Positions 1 to 12,060 of a stretch of 64,000 nucleotides of DNA are shown piece by piece. Source of the stretch: Cryptomeria japonica (taxonomy: Eukaryota; Streptophyta; Pinopsida; Cupressales; Cupressaceae); contig NC_081407.1 in NCBI RefSeq assembly GCF_030272615.1, forward strand, positions 102,905,897 to 102,969,896, written 5' to 3'. The position numbers and the translations under genes were made by a program. The notes under the pieces are model-generated. The model was not told where the DNA came from. It ran no database searches and saw only the letters and a program-made list of their open reading frames with translations. Each line of letters begins with the position of its first letter. Within the stretch, counting starts at the first letter, position 1.

Positions 1-245
1 GCCCCTAGTCGGAGAAGTTTCAAATAGTCTAGTGGGCTGACAGGTAATAGAGGACCAGGTAGAGGAGCTTGCTTCTCTTGTGGGAAGTTTGGTCACATAG
101 CCGCATAGCGCCCTTAGTGTTTCCACCATACAAGTAGTCAGAGGCAAGCAGCATCAGAGCCTACAGTGGAAGATGCAGGGAGATCCCATAGAGTGTTTGC
201 AGTGGTGGATGACCGCCAAGCTGATCATCAGGGTACAGTTATTGA
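1..245 (+). pseudogene. Ty3/gypsy gag remnant (zinc knuckle and protease-proximal part)
   Basis: Frame 1 reads through a retrotransposon nucleocapsid zinc knuckle (CFSCGKFGHIA, about 70-105) and on to a stretch HRVFAVVDDRQADHQG (about 187-235). That second stretch resembles the gag/protease junction of plant chromodomain-bearing gypsy elements. In an active element this part packages the RNA. Three in-frame TAG codons interrupt it, and the last Cys of the CX2CX4HX4C knuckle is replaced by Arg, so it is dead. The 5' end lies outside the window. The frame breaks near 245, and what follows belongs to the other end of pol, so the protease, reverse transcriptase, RNase H and most of integrase are missing. 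The family assignment rests on motif recognition only. Confidence 0.75.
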
Positions 246-274
246 GGCAGTAGGTTGAGGACGGGTAGTTTTCC

Positions 275-427
275 ATGGAGCCCGTGTGCATTCTTCAGCG
301 TCGAGATTTGACCCGCAGGAGTCGCACCATTGACCAGGTAAGGGTCCTATGGGACCCAAATAATGAGACCTCGATGACTTGGGAGGACACAGCGAAGATG
401 AGAGAGTTGTATTCTTATTTGTTTTAG
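275..427 (+). pseudogene. Ty3/gypsy integrase C-terminal chromodomain-like tail
   Basis: A 50-codon segment from the ATG at 275 to the TAG at 425 reads EPVCILQRRDLTRRSRTI, then a VRVLWDPNNETSMTWED stretch, and ends MRELYSYLF. This has the layout of the integrase C-terminus in chromovirus-type gypsy elements: a basic strand, a hydrophobic VxVxW strand, and a TWE motif before the closing helix. It sits directly upstream of a polypurine tract and LTR start, as the end of pol should. Everything between the gag piece and this tail is deleted, so it cannot work alone. The initiating ATG is an accident of the deletion, not a real start. Confidence 0.7.
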
Positions 428-450
428 GCTTCTAGGAGTAAGCCTAGTTT

Positions 451-461
451 TGGGGGGAGAA
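451..461 (+). other. Polypurine tract before an LTR
   Basis: TGGGGGGAGAA lies directly before the TGTAGTACCCC that opens the LTR. This is the expected primer site for plus-strand DNA synthesis, 24 bp after the pol stop codon. Confidence 0.7.
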
Positions 462-2195
462 TGTAGTACCCCTCCTCGTTTGAACTTATTAGACTCATAT
501 TTTATTATTGTTTACTTTTAGTGGATACATTACCATGATGTGTTATTCAGACTTATATGACATTATTTCATGCTTTATCTAGATATGAGATGCATAATTT
601 ATTTACAGTATTTCAGTACTTGTGATTTATGGCATTTTATGGATTATTGCTATGTATTGACACTTTATTTTTATCTATGCAATGTGAAATTGTATGTTGC
701 GTGTCTGCGAGTGTATTGGATGCAAGGGGACGATTTTCCTTCACTCACTCTGGTGAGACAGGGAATGTCATGATTCTCCTTCATCGATGTGTATGCCATG
801 TTTTCAATATTGTATATATGCATGTGTGGTTTGGTGATGCAGGATATTGCAGGTACAAATATCAGGTAGGTACGGGGTATCATCTCCACCTGGCTTCACA
901 GGTCTGAGCATGCCTTATATTTTTCTGATGGAAGTGGAGGAGGTAGTACTTGACCCTATTTTACCCAGTTACACTCTTGTGAGTGTCGTTAGTTGGTCGT
1001 CCTGTCAATTTGTTCGGCCTTTGTATTTTGTTGTTTGACTTTTTATGAGTCTTTGCTTTGGGTTTGCTTAGTTTGTGTGTTTAGTGGTTTTAATTAATTA
1101 ATTAAATTTATGGAGTTATCTCATAATTGGTATTTTTGGGAATTATGTATTTTATGCATTGAGATTATAAATTTAATTAATTAAAAGAAATTATTATTTT
1201 AAGTTGCAAGCTGCATGATATTGGAAATATATTTTATTTAAATTTTAGTGAAAAATAAATTGGATTAATTTCATTTATTGTTTCCTAGAATTTTAAATAA
1301 ATAAAAGAATAAATAAATGAATAAAAGAATTAATTAGAATTAAAGTATTGCTTTAATTTCTTTATTTAGAAAATTAATTAATTTGCATGAGAAAAGAAAA
1401 GAAAGAAAAATGATTTTTAATTATTGCATGTTAACTTATTCCTTTGTAAAGAAATTAGAAAAGAAAAGAAAATTGCTTTTATTACTAAAATTAAATATTA
1501 GGGTGTTTTTTGGGAAAAATATATGAAACCTAGAATTTTAGTTTAAAAGGGGGAATATGTCTTTTATTTTGGGGGTTACAGGAAAGAGTCAGGGATTTTG
1601 GTGAAGAGAAATTAATTTGGAAGCTTCTTGAAGGATTGGTGCTCTTCTACAAATTTCTTCCAGGAAAGCTATACCAGGTTGGGTGGCTTCTTTTGATTGA
1701 AATATTTTTATTTCTTCTATCTTTCTGAATGATGTGTGTTAAGATGTCTGTCAAATCTAAAATCCTCTCTGATTATTTCTTGTTCTTGGCTAAAGTCCAT
1801 TCCTGAAGTTAATTTCTAGTTTATGGAAAGAAGTTATTTCCTGGGTGGTTGTAGAATGAAATTTGAGAAAATTGGGAAAAGTTGCATGAAAATTGCAAGA
1901 TTTGGGAGGAATGGGATTTACCAGAGAAATCATTCCCTCTTGTTTGATTTTTGTTTTGATTTTTGGCTATGACAGTCCTTTTTAATATTTGTGTATCTCT
2001 GTGATATTATTAGTTATTATAGAAATAAATTTAAACATTAAATTTATTGCGTTATTAAAAGTTAAGGGAAATTATTTTATTATATTATTTTGGAGAAATC
2101 ATGTAATAATTAATTTCCTTGGAAATAAATTGCTTTGGAAATAAATTCTGGTTGAAAATTAAATTTACTGGTTTTTAGGCTATTGTGAATTTTAA

Positions 2196-2196
<1 letters not shown>
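462..2196 (+). mobile_element. Ty3/gypsy 3' LTR, left portion
   Basis: Starts with TGTAGTACCCC immediately after the polypurine tract. The sequence is AT-rich with no believable gene; short open frames between 570 and 1040 are chance. The expected CA end is not seen before the TA microsatellite at about 2199. The LTR may be truncated there, or may continue after the inserted block, because LTR-like DNA ends in GGGCATTACA at 16976. That end is the complement of TGTAATGCCC, two transitions away from this LTR's start. Confidence 0.6.
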
Positions 2197-2198
<2 letters not shown>

Positions 2199-2240
<42 letters not shown>

Positions 2241-2247
2241 ATATATA
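2199..2247. repeat. (AT)n microsatellite
   Basis: About 20 AT dinucleotides followed by an interrupted CTATATATAA. It marks the left edge of the block that contains the hAT pseudogene. Confidence 0.95.
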
Positions 2248-2250
2248 AAA

Positions 2251-2311
2251 TACCAATCGGTAGCCACTACCGATGGTAGTACGGCTACTGTACAGTAGTA
2301 GTACTACCGAC
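2251..2311. repeat. CTACC/GGTAG palindrome cluster, left
   Basis: Several short inverted motifs follow each other, for example CGGTAGCCACTACCG and GGTAGTACGGCTACTG. A similar cluster occurs at 14771-14870, on the other side of the block and also next to TA-rich DNA. It may be part of an element terminus. Confidence 0.6.
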
Positions 2312-2329
2312 CAGAGAGTTTTTTAGTGG

Positions 2330-2775
2330 CGATTCTTCGCCAATTGGCGAATTTCATGCAAATTGTCTGGGGCAAAATCATGGTCAAATCACCCAGAATT
2401 TTGGGGTTAACGATGCACTGTAGAATCTGGCTTCGCCATTGACCACACATCGTCGACATGCATGCCCATAATATTAACCTGAAATCACTTGGACACAGGT
2501 ATTAGATCACCTTCATTATTCACTAGAAATAGTAAAACGACCACGTACCCAGGACCTAATTCGCCAATGGTAAATTAAATGTTCATTGCACGCGTTGACC
2601 AAATTCGCCAATATCAATTAAAACATTATAAGCATTCGAGGACCCATTGGGCCATTTCGCCCCACTTAAATTAAATTTTCATTGCACGCCCGCGCAATTC
2701 GCCAAAAATGCAATTAAATTAAATGTTTATTGGCAATTGCGACGCCCGAGCCCCGTGCAATTCACCAAAAATGCA
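2330..2775. repeat. TTCGCCAA repeat array upstream of the hAT gene
   Basis: ATTCGCCAA or a close variant (TTCGCC, TTCACCAA) recurs about seven times, several times with ATTAAAT and TTCATTGCACGC nearby. Arrays of short motifs near an element end are typical binding sites for hAT transposases, so these may be subterminal repeats. No terminal inverted repeat or 8-bp target duplication was identified. Confidence 0.5.
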
Positions 2776-2787
2776 ATCATGGATTAC

Positions 2788-2795
2788 TATAAATA
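2788..2795 (+). promoter_or_regulatory. TATA box of the hAT element
   Basis: TATAAATA lies about 280 bp before the first plausible ATG (3073), after the TTCGCC array. The position fits a core promoter for the transposase gene. The leader between them may hold an intron. Confidence 0.45.
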
Positions 2796-3072
2796 CACTC
2801 TTTCTTATACTCTTTCTTACAATTTGTTCATGTCTGATTAGTAAATTGGGAGCTCTCGAGTCTCGATTCGTATTCCACAAATTGAGTTGGAAAGTTGAAG
2901 TTCATTCACATTGTAGGGCGGAGGGCCAGAGTTACAATCCTGCAACACAGGCCTAGGCATTCCTGATTCCTGATTCAGAGAATTGAGAAGGCATAAAGGC
3001 GAGTAATCATTTCTTCATACTTGATAGTATTAGTTTTAACTTTTAATTCGTAGTGAGAGGTCAAGACTCAAG

Positions 3073-5913
3073 ATGTCACAGTCAGACATGGGAGAGACTC
3101 CTCAGGGTGGTGAAGGGATTGAGATGTCACACAAGGGTGAGACTAAGACTCCTTAGGGTGGTGAAGGGATTGAAATGTTAGAAAAGGGTAAGACTCCTCA
3201 GGGCGGTGAAACTGAAGGGATTGAGAGGCCATCAAAACGCCCAAAACTTAAACTTAAAGATACTACCATAAAGTCTTTCTTTGGAATTGGCAAAGTTTCT
3301 GGTCCCTCAACTTCTGTAGTTGTAGAAGCCATTCACAGTAGCTCACCACCACCACAAGTTGAGATTGTCATTGAGTTAAATGCATCAAATGAGGATGGCA
3401 ATACCAACATGGCAGAAGATGTTGTAAGGGATACACACAATAAGGTAATTCACTTGGATGCAAATGCTAGTACTAAAGATGATGTTGGTAGGAAGAAAAG
3501 AAAAAGGAAAGTAAAACTGGGGCGAGAGTGGGAGATAACAAGGAGTTTTAAGATTGATTGGGTAGCAAAGTACCCATTCATTGAACCGGTCCCAAACAAT
3601 GAAGAACAACCAACAGAATGCAGGTGTAAGATTTGTAGCTGGAAAACAAAAAGAGAGAAGAAGATGTAGCTAAAGCTTGACACCATAGAAAAGCATATTG
3701 GTAAGGTTTATGAAAAATATATCATAGATGGAAAGGAAACACGAGTAGTAAGATGGAAATCAAAGGAAGAATGTCTTCATGTTAAGTATGTCGCAGAATA
3801 TGAAGAGCATAACCACAAAACGACAGTGATTGGTAATAGTGGATTTGGAAATACAATCAAGGCTGGGCTTGACCATGCAGCAAAAGATGCAAACCTAGCA
3901 AAGACTATTCAGATGAGTGTTATTTTTCATATTATGTCAAGAGGGCATCCTATGAAAGATTTCCCAGAATTTAGTAATTTATTATCTTTTTTGAATGTTC
4001 CTCACTATCCTATGTCACATTGGTCAATAAATGCTGGATGGGAAATGGCAAACTATCTCACTGAGGTGGAAAAGAAAAATTTACAAGAGAGTGTAAAAGA
4101 GTCAAATTTCATTTCACTATCCATAGATGAAGTTACTGCAGTAGATAACACTGCTTGGGTTTGTATGCATGTGTATACTGTAAAAGAACGCGTCCACCGA
4201 GCTCATCTACTTTGTGTTCATAAAATGAGGGGCAATTCAATAGCATAAAATTTATATTTGGAAGTTAAGAAAGCTTTGAATGAAATTGCTAGTATGGATG
4301 ACTTGACAATTGCCAGGAAGTTGGTGTGTGTTAGAGCTGATGGAGCTGTAGTAATGCAAGGTCAAAGGACCGGTCTTTGCGCAAGATTACAAACTAGTAT
4401 TGCACCATACATGGTTGGCATTCACTACATGGCCCATCAAATGAATTTAGCATATAGAATTGTAAGCAATTTCCCTGCAATGTCAAAAGTTGAAGATCTG
4501 GTCCACGAGATCCACTCATACTTCTGCCGAAGTCCTAAACATTTTGTAGAATTTTAGATTTTTGCTGAGGGAGTAATAGGAGGAAACAAGCTTCTTAGGG
4601 ATGTTGAGACCAAATGGATCTCCTTGCATGGACCAGTGGAACGAGTTCTAACAAAATATCAATCCTTGATCGGTCTAATGTATGAGCAACGCCTCACAAT
4701 AGATAAAGCTCCTGATCTCTTACATAAGATAAGTGATATAGAGACTTTGTTAACTTTAGCTAGTCTTCTCCCCATGCTGGATTCAATGAACAAACTTGTT
4801 AAGAAAGCCCCAGACAGAACTATGTATATCAATGAGTATAGCACTCTACGTAAAATGACATGCTTGAGCTTGGATGGTCTATATTCAGATCTAACAAGGT
4901 GAAGCCCAAATTTTTTTAGGTGGTAGATAATTACAGATTTGAATCATGCTGAAATTTTTTTACATTTCAATACCAAAAATGAGCTATGTGTCTTTGTAAA
5001 AGGATTTCAGATACCAATGCACCAATCTAAGACAGGCAAGCAAGGCAGAGCACTACCAGTTAAAAAGGAAGATTTTGACAGGATTGTTAAATCTGTTAGT
5101 GATAATTTGAAGTCTATTGCATATGAACTTTCAACTGAGATTCGTGAAAGATTCCCTCAAGAAGAAATACTTGAAGCCATGGGTTGTGTGTATCCTCAAT
5201 TTTGGCATTCAATTGGAGATAATCCAAATGACGCAAAGATGTATCATAAAAAACTAGAGGAATTGATATTGACATTTTAAAAAGATGCATATTGCAATGG
5301 ACAGCCAATACAAGGAATTTTAAATTCAAATCATCTTAGAAAACAATGCAAACAATTTGCATTGGTTATGAAACAGCAGTTGGTTAACTTGGAGAATCCA
5401 TTTGAACCTGGATCAATCACAAGGCTTTGGAAAAGGATAGATCAAAGTGAAGCATTGCGTATTGCAATACTAGAATATTTGAAACTTGTTGATTTATGTC
5501 AAACAATGATATTGGGGTCGGTGGAAGATGAGAGAGTTTTTAGTGCATTAGGGCTTTTGAAATCAAAGATCAGAAACAAATTAGACAAGAATTTGGAAAC
5601 TTTCTTGAGGTTGTTTGTAACCCAATATAATGTTAGAGATTTTCCATATGATAGGGCATTGGCAATTTGGAATTCCATGCGTGAAAGACGAGGGGTGTGC
5701 AACACTTTAAAAGTTGGTGGTGTTACTGCTAGTGCTAGTGCTAAGACAAATGAATATGATGGATTGTAGACTCAGAGTCAGCATGAAGATGAAGACATTT
5801 TTGAATACCCGACTCAAAATGAAGATGAACCTGTTAGTACTAGTCAGTTTCTGGATCTTGAGTCCATTTGGGATATAGAAGCCTCGGACAGTCGAACTGA
5901 GTCACTGAAGTGA
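3073..5913 (+). pseudogene. hAT-superfamily transposase pseudogene (ZNF862/KIAA1586-like)
   Basis: A single reading frame runs about 946 codons from ATG 3073 to TGA 5911. It contains a 13-residue Gly/Glu repeat at the N-terminus (ETPQGGEGIEM type), basic nuclear-localisation-like stretches (RPKLKLKD; GRKKRKRK) and a Cys/His zinc-finger-like segment (CRCKIC near residue 183, His near 208). A long RNase-H-like middle follows, and then the hAT C-terminal dimerisation motif (SVEDERVFSALGLLKSKIRN, about residues 812-835). In an intact element it would cut and paste the transposon in the nucleus. Eight in-frame nonsense codons break it: TAG 3154, TAG 3667, TAA 4246, TAG 4555, TGA 4900, TAG 4924, TAA 5278, TAG 5767. 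I see no frameshift. At 3154 the neighbouring repeat copies carry CAG at the same position, which supports C-to-T decay. The assignment to hAT is firm; the subfamily is inferred. Confidence 0.85.
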
Positions 5914-6460
5914 ATTAGCAGTCAATTTATAGGTATTTATAATTATACTACAGTTCTTGAGTCATATTACAATTTCAATTTGCAAAATTGCAATACTATA
6001 GTTGTCATTGATGATTTTTGATATTGTATTCCTTCAATTTGCGAATCAGAAGTAGAACGGATACTTATTTCATATTTTAAATTGTGAATTTGAATTATTA
6101 CTAAACAATTGAATTATTAGTAAATTGGTATTTGGTTCCACATTATGTTGAACATGAAATGCAACAATTTGTGTCACAAGATCCATAAAATTATTCATAC
6201 TGCATAACCATTACTGCTAGAACCTTTCTACTGTTCTACAATAAATGCTTAAAATGATGTTCATGGCGAATAGGGTTTTGTGTTTTTTTTTTGTCTTAGT
6301 TGGCTAGTAAACCAGAGTTGTCATGCATTGAAAATCTGAGTTGTCCTCTATTTATTTGTCCATGTCATCGTCAAGTGTGGTCAAACCAGTTGGTCAGACA
6401 TGTTTAATGTTTCATCTCTAACTCGCAAATAAATTTCATGTTTAACAATTTAAGTGGCAA
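5914..6460. other. Non-coding DNA after the hAT pseudogene
   Basis: AT-rich, no coding potential. It probably includes the 3' end of the hAT element, but no terminal repeat was recognised. Confidence 0.5.
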
Positions 6461-8030
6461 GTTAGCGAGTGTTGGACCTGTTGGTTTGGGTTTAAATCGT
6501 GAGGTCTCTTATTTTTTGAGCGTTAGCATTTTATGTTAGCAAGGTGGAGATTGTTAATGAAATCGCTTTGGTCACGAGTTTGTGACTGGGTGTGATTTTA
6601 TGTTGTCGCACGGTCACGAGGTGTTCGTGGTTAAGTCATTTTAATTTGCGATCATGCGATGTAGTTTGTATCGCAGCTTAGTTGGTTTCATCGCTTGCTC
6701 ATAGGTTTTGAAGTTGTTTAGCATTTTAAATTGCAATCTGGCGACAGGTAAGTTTTGGTCTGATTTTGTGGTCATCGTATGCTCACCGGTTTGTAAGTCT
6801 TAAGTCAAAAAGTGTTGCGAGCATGCGATGGCGGTTAAGTGCCTTGTTGTCGCGGGATCGCAAGGGTTTAAGTCAAGTTAAGTTTCGAGTTGCGAGCTTG
6901 CGATGAAATAAGTTATTTTGTTAGATTTGCAGTGGTCGCCAGCTCGCAGGTAAAGAAAGAATATTACAAATAATGTTGCAAGGTTGCGACTGAAGGGCTT
7001 GATGAAGATCAACGGCTGTCGCTCACTCATGAGATTTTTTGAGGATTCGTAAAAGGGGTTGCGAGCTTGCGATTAAGAGGATTTGGTAGCATTGTCGCTA
7101 ACTTGCCAGTTCCTTTCCTAATTGTTATAATCAGTTGAGAGTGTGCAATTAAAGATGTGGATTGACATGTGGACTTGTTTGTCGAGTTCTGTAAAAGTTT
7201 TGAATGGCAATCGCAATCAAATGCCACAGTAGCTAGTTCATGCAAGTGTGGCAATTAATGAGACTTGAGAGAAGTGACCGCTTGCATGATCTAGTCAAGA
7301 TTTTGACATTTGTACAATTGCATTAATGATGGCACCCATTCCCAAATACCATTTTATGTTGCGAGGTTGCAACTGGATGTGATTTTATGTTATCGCAAGG
7401 TCGCGAGGTGTTCACGGTTAGGTCATTTTAATTTGCAATCATGCGATGGGGTTAAGTCGCTTGCTCACAGGTTTTGAAGTTGTTTAGTTTTGGTCTGATT
7501 TTGTGGTCATCATATGCTCATGGGTTTGTAAGTCTTAAGTCAAAAAGTGTTGGGAGCATGCGATGGTCATTAAGTGTCTTCTTATCGCAGGATCGCAAGG
7601 GTTTAAGTCAAGTTAAGTTTCTAGTTGTGAGCTTGCGATGAAATAAGTTGTTTTGTTAGATCAATGACTGTCGCTCACTCGCGAGATTCTTTGAGGATTC
7701 GTAAAAGGGGTTGCGAGCTTGCGATTAAGAGTATTTGGCAGCATTGTCACTAACTTGCTAACACATGGACTTGTTTGCCAGGTTCTGTAAAAGTTTTGAA
7801 TGCCAATCGCTAATCAAATATAAGGGCATGAATTCAAATTTCGCTCGAGTACTTCAGTTTGAAGTTTGAATTAATGCCACAGACTGTAGCTACTAGCTAG
7901 TTCATGCAATTGTGGCAATTAATGAGACTTGAGAGTTGAGACTTGAGAGAAGTGATGGCGCCCAAATAGTAAATACCATAAATTGCATGATCGAGCCGAG
8001 GTTTTGTATAATTGCATTAATGCATTCTAT
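6460..8030. repeat. GCGA-motif array with an internal ~0.7-kb tandem duplication (left array)
   Basis: The segment is dense in degenerate GCGA/TCGC motifs, such as TTGCGAGCTTGCGAT, GGTCACGAGGTG and GAGCATGCGATGG. Roughly 6575-7356 is repeated with differences at 7357-8026. Landmarks present in both halves are GTCTTAAGTCAAAAAGTGTT, CGAGCTTGCGATTAAGAG and TCTGTAAAAGTTTTGAATG. No gene is present. A related array in the same orientation lies at about 13600-14345, beyond the large ORF, so the two may be the ends of one element. Confidence 0.75.
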
Positions 8031-8145
8031 CTTCGAGGTAATCCAGTGAATTGAGCTCTGCAACAACGTTGGAGAATTCAGAGTGTTGGGTGTGAGAACT
8101 CGGAAAATTTCAGAAAATTGGTTAAGATTTTCTCCTATAGCTAAA

Positions 8146-11100
8146 ATGAGCTAGGCGACGAGTGCTACTGGAGGTTCCAAGCCCAAGCCCAAGCCCAAGC
8201 CCATGACAAGTGGAGCAGGAGAACCTGGAGGTTCCAAGGCCAGTGCCACTGAGGAAATGATGGTTAAGAAATACAAAGAGGAATTTGTAGATTTGATGCT
8301 AGGGACTTTCGTTGCTTTGAATACAAATCATTTGGCATGGAGAGATTTATTTAGCCAATGTAGAAACCCTACCATGCCTAATATGACTGGTTATGCTATG
8401 TTTAAGTATTTCTGGAATAATAGGGTTAAGGGTGTCCCGATGTCAAACCCTTGGTATTTAAATATGGCAAAGTTAATTGTGCCACATGTGTATGTTGATG
8501 TGGATTTGATGAAAGAGTTGGCCAAATGCTATTGCCCAGTATCTAGGGTAATCAAAAGAAAGAACCAATCTGCCTAGCTTCAATTAACAGAGTTAGCTTT
8601 GTTGAAGCTTTCCAGATTACTAGTTTTGCATGTACAGATATAGATTTGGAGTGGATTGTAGAGGATTATGACAAATACAAAGGTGTTATCAAGAAGCATG
8701 CAATCCCCAGATACATGCCTAGGGTGGATAGGAAGCCGGTTATAATTCTAGAGAGTATCGAACCACCATTTGACATCACAGCTTTCCACCATTATACGCA
8801 TTGTAGAATCTATGGATTATGCAGAGTGTTGGGTTTTGATGGAGATTCAACAGTGTCAGCTGAATTACTGATGATGGCCATGGACATTCAACACCCAGAT
8901 GTTAACAAAGATTATGATTATGTGGGCTATGTGGTTGAACACATTCATAATGCTCTAGCTGAAATTCAGAGTAGTGCACCCAGCCCTACATTCAAGCATT
9001 ATTCATTGCTGATGCATTTAATCTTGTTCTATAATGTTGAGTTCTTGGATAAAGAATTGGAGCTTTTCAAAGAAGAACTCGGTGTCTTAATGCCAATACA
9101 AAGATGGACAGAGGTTTGGGACAGTAGTTCTCCCCATTCTTCTTTCCTTTTCTTTGAAAATTGGATTGTTTCGCCAATTATGGAAATGCTAGGAATAATT
9201 AGGGAACGATTGTCAATTGATGTTAGGAGAGTTTTGAGACCTTACTAGTTTGTTCCAAACTGGTCTATTTCACATAACTAGGGGGACTTTTATTTTTTTG
9301 ATAACTTTTATGTGATCAGAGTCTATGGGTGTCCTCAGCCTCCCCATATTTTACCAAAGTTTGTTCCAATTAGGATTGCTTTTATGGAGTTTATCTAGCA
9401 ATTGACCCTAGTTGAAAAAGAATACCTTGATAAACATAGGAAGGGTTCTTTTTTTCCTAGGCTTTGGGTTGCGTCTGATTTTACCATTGGTAGGAGTTTC
9501 TTTGATGAAGTAAACAATTTCCTTAAACAGTATAGGTTGGTTAATGTTGTGTCTAGATTCTGTGATTCGGAACAATTTATTAAAATCGCAATGCCAAAAA
9601 TGACACCTTGGGCCACAATAAAGGACCATGAACCATTGGATGATGAAGATATGGTTAGAAATTTGCTTAGAAAAGATGAAGTACAAGAAAGGACGAGAAA
9701 ATGGAAAAATTTGATGAGAGTTGAAGCAGAATTGAAGGCTACTGACCCTAGTTTCTCAGGTTTTTGCCCTGATAGCCCGTACCTGGAGAGGATTAACAAA
9801 ATGTTGAGTTTATATGAAACTCTGATGGAACAAATGCCTCCAATTCTAGATTCCAAAGTGGCTACTCAGCAGCAAGACCCCCAAGATGTACATTCTTCAC
9901 ATGGAAAGAGGCCACTTAGTGTGTCCACTCATGCTGATGATGTAGAGAGTGGGGATGAAGTTCAATCTACCCCAGTTGCAAAGAAACAAAAAACTAGTGA
10001 AGTCGGTACAATTATGAGGAGAGACCCTGCTAGAGCAATTGTTACAGAACAAGGACAATACTTTCATCAAATAAGGACACATCTCAGAGAAGCAGGACAG
10101 AATGAAGAATAGGGAGAAACAAACAAAGCCCTTGCTCAAGGCTTTGATGAGCGTGTGATGTTGTCAAATGAATTCATGAAAGATGATGACTTTATTAAGT
10201 TAGATGAATTTAAAAGTTTTTTGTCAAGATTGAAACAAAAACAATTAAGACAAAATATGATCATAGAGGAAGCAAATGAAGAAAAGAAACAGGAGATCAT
10301 CGAGGCACTGCAGCAATATGATCCTGACAGGGAGCAAATATCTGTGGAACAGGCAAGACAATTGATTAAGAGTACTGGTATGATTATGATGCCTGACCGG
10401 GATATCCAATCTACTTTTATTATTGATCAGATTAGGAAGCAAGAGGACCCAATGTTCAAAACTGAATTTGAAATCGGAGATGTAATAAGAGGATTAGGAT
10501 TTAATCCTAAGTCAAAGATACTTGCTGCTTGGTCTTTGGCCCCTTCCACTCAAAAGCCCCACCTTCTAAATATCCAAGTAGAAAAGAAAGTTGACAGAAT
10601 GATCTGGAACTTGCAAAACACAACTAACACAGAGATTGCCTCTTTTTTTACTCAAGTTTCTTTCATGAATTTATCAAAAACAGAGGATTTGTCAAGAAGA
10701 TACATAGAAACATATACCCAATTGATTACATTGAATAAAAAATATGAAGAGACACTGATGAAGAAGGGTGCTCTGGAGGAAGAGTTAGTGGATTTGAAAG
10801 AAAAAATTGCAAATGAGCCCCCTCCAATATAGATTACAGAACAAGTATAAGAAATACCAGCTGATGTGATAGCAAAAATGGAGGAATACACAGGAAAAAT
10901 TGAAAAGCTTGAAAAGGAACAAAATGTCAAGGCTATCTTTGTTGTGTTAGGAATTCTGAAACACAGGATTAATGTATTGAAAGTAAAATTGATGGTAGTG
11001 CATGATTTGCACATTTCTTTGACAGAGGCAAGTAAAACATCCTCAGAGGTTGTCGCTTTTCTTGGACCTTTGTTCAATGTTTGGTCAGGAAGAAACAAAT

Positions 11101-11624
11101 TAATGGATAAGCTAGATACTACAATGATGTATAGTGACAAGTTCCCTCCCAAGATCAGTGACACCAAAGACATGGTGGAGGTAATGAATGCAGCTTATGC
11201 ATTTTTCACAGGGAAGGATGTGCTTATAAATGAAAAATTGCAGACATTTGGGGAAGGTTATAGTAAATTGGTGCCTTCAATTTATGGTAGTAATGGACAG
11301 TTGAAATCAGTTTCTAATTGGACCAACAAATTTGATTTGATTTTGGAGCAAGAAGAAATAATCAAGCATGTAAATGAACAAGTTGATGCTGATTTCCTTA
11401 ATGGTCTGCTTGATTCATTGTTCAAGGTTGAGGTTGACCATGCAAAATTTATTGTTGAGTCTAGGGTAGTTACAGATGCCAGATGGACAGATTCAGTTGC
11501 AAAGTTGGAAGAGGTAAAGGCATTCAGTTGGCCAACAGACAAAGAGGTGGATAGGTGGCAAGCCATGCTAAAGCCAAAGAAGAAATCTCAGGTTGAGGTT
11601 GCTACCCAAGATTACTCACAGTAA
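8146..11624 (+). pseudogene. Unrecognised ~1,160-codon coiled-coil protein, broken by nonsense codons
   Basis: I do not recognise this protein. It starts at ATG 8146 (MS, a TAG, then a KPKPKPKP tract) and ends at TAA 11622. Frame 1 is open to 8577 and the sequence then continues in frame 3. The switch lies near 8560-8575, where the protein-like text passes from SRVIKRKNQ to NRVSFVEAFQ. Frame 3 is broken at TAG 9246, 9279, 9396, 10110 and 10830 and TAA 10848, yet reads as protein between them. Visible features are an all-helical N-terminal half, a basic patch VAKKQK near 9975, and Glu/Lys-rich coiled-coil stretches at about 10690-10930. No catalytic motif, zinc finger or membrane segment was seen. 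GCGA repeat arrays flank it. It is more likely an element-borne ORF than a host gene, but that is inference. Confidence 0.7.
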
Positions 11625-12060
11625 TCTTTTTATTTTCTGTTGGTAGAGAGGGATGGCCAGTTGGCCACTTTTATTGATGTTGAACTTGAAAACTCTTATA
11701 TAATTATAAATTTATAATAGCTCAACTGTTCAAGAATTTGATAAGTGCATAGTTGAAAACTTGAATCGCATTGTGAATTTACTTTCTGATATCATTATGA
11801 ATATAATATCAATATCATTTGCAGTTTGAGATCTTCACATAATTGTCTTTGTGTTGAATTTATGTTTTCATTGTGAATTGAATGGTCAAGGGTTTTTCAG
11901 TTTACATATGAATCTGGGTTGTGTATGTAATGGCATTATTCATTATTGAAGTTTATTATCAGGTTGTCTTGAATTGTAAGTTTAAAGTGACTCTAGAGTC
12001 TATGCCCTAGGATAAGGCACCGGTCTACTGTCTTGATGTTTTACTAATTATGTTGTATAA
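11625..12060. other. 3' non-coding DNA of the large ORF
   Basis: T-rich DNA without coding potential. Nothing specific recognised. Confidence 0.5.

Noticed and set aside
570-1038. Several overlapping short open frames
   Set aside because: They lie in LTR sequence and overlap on both strands with no conserved motif.
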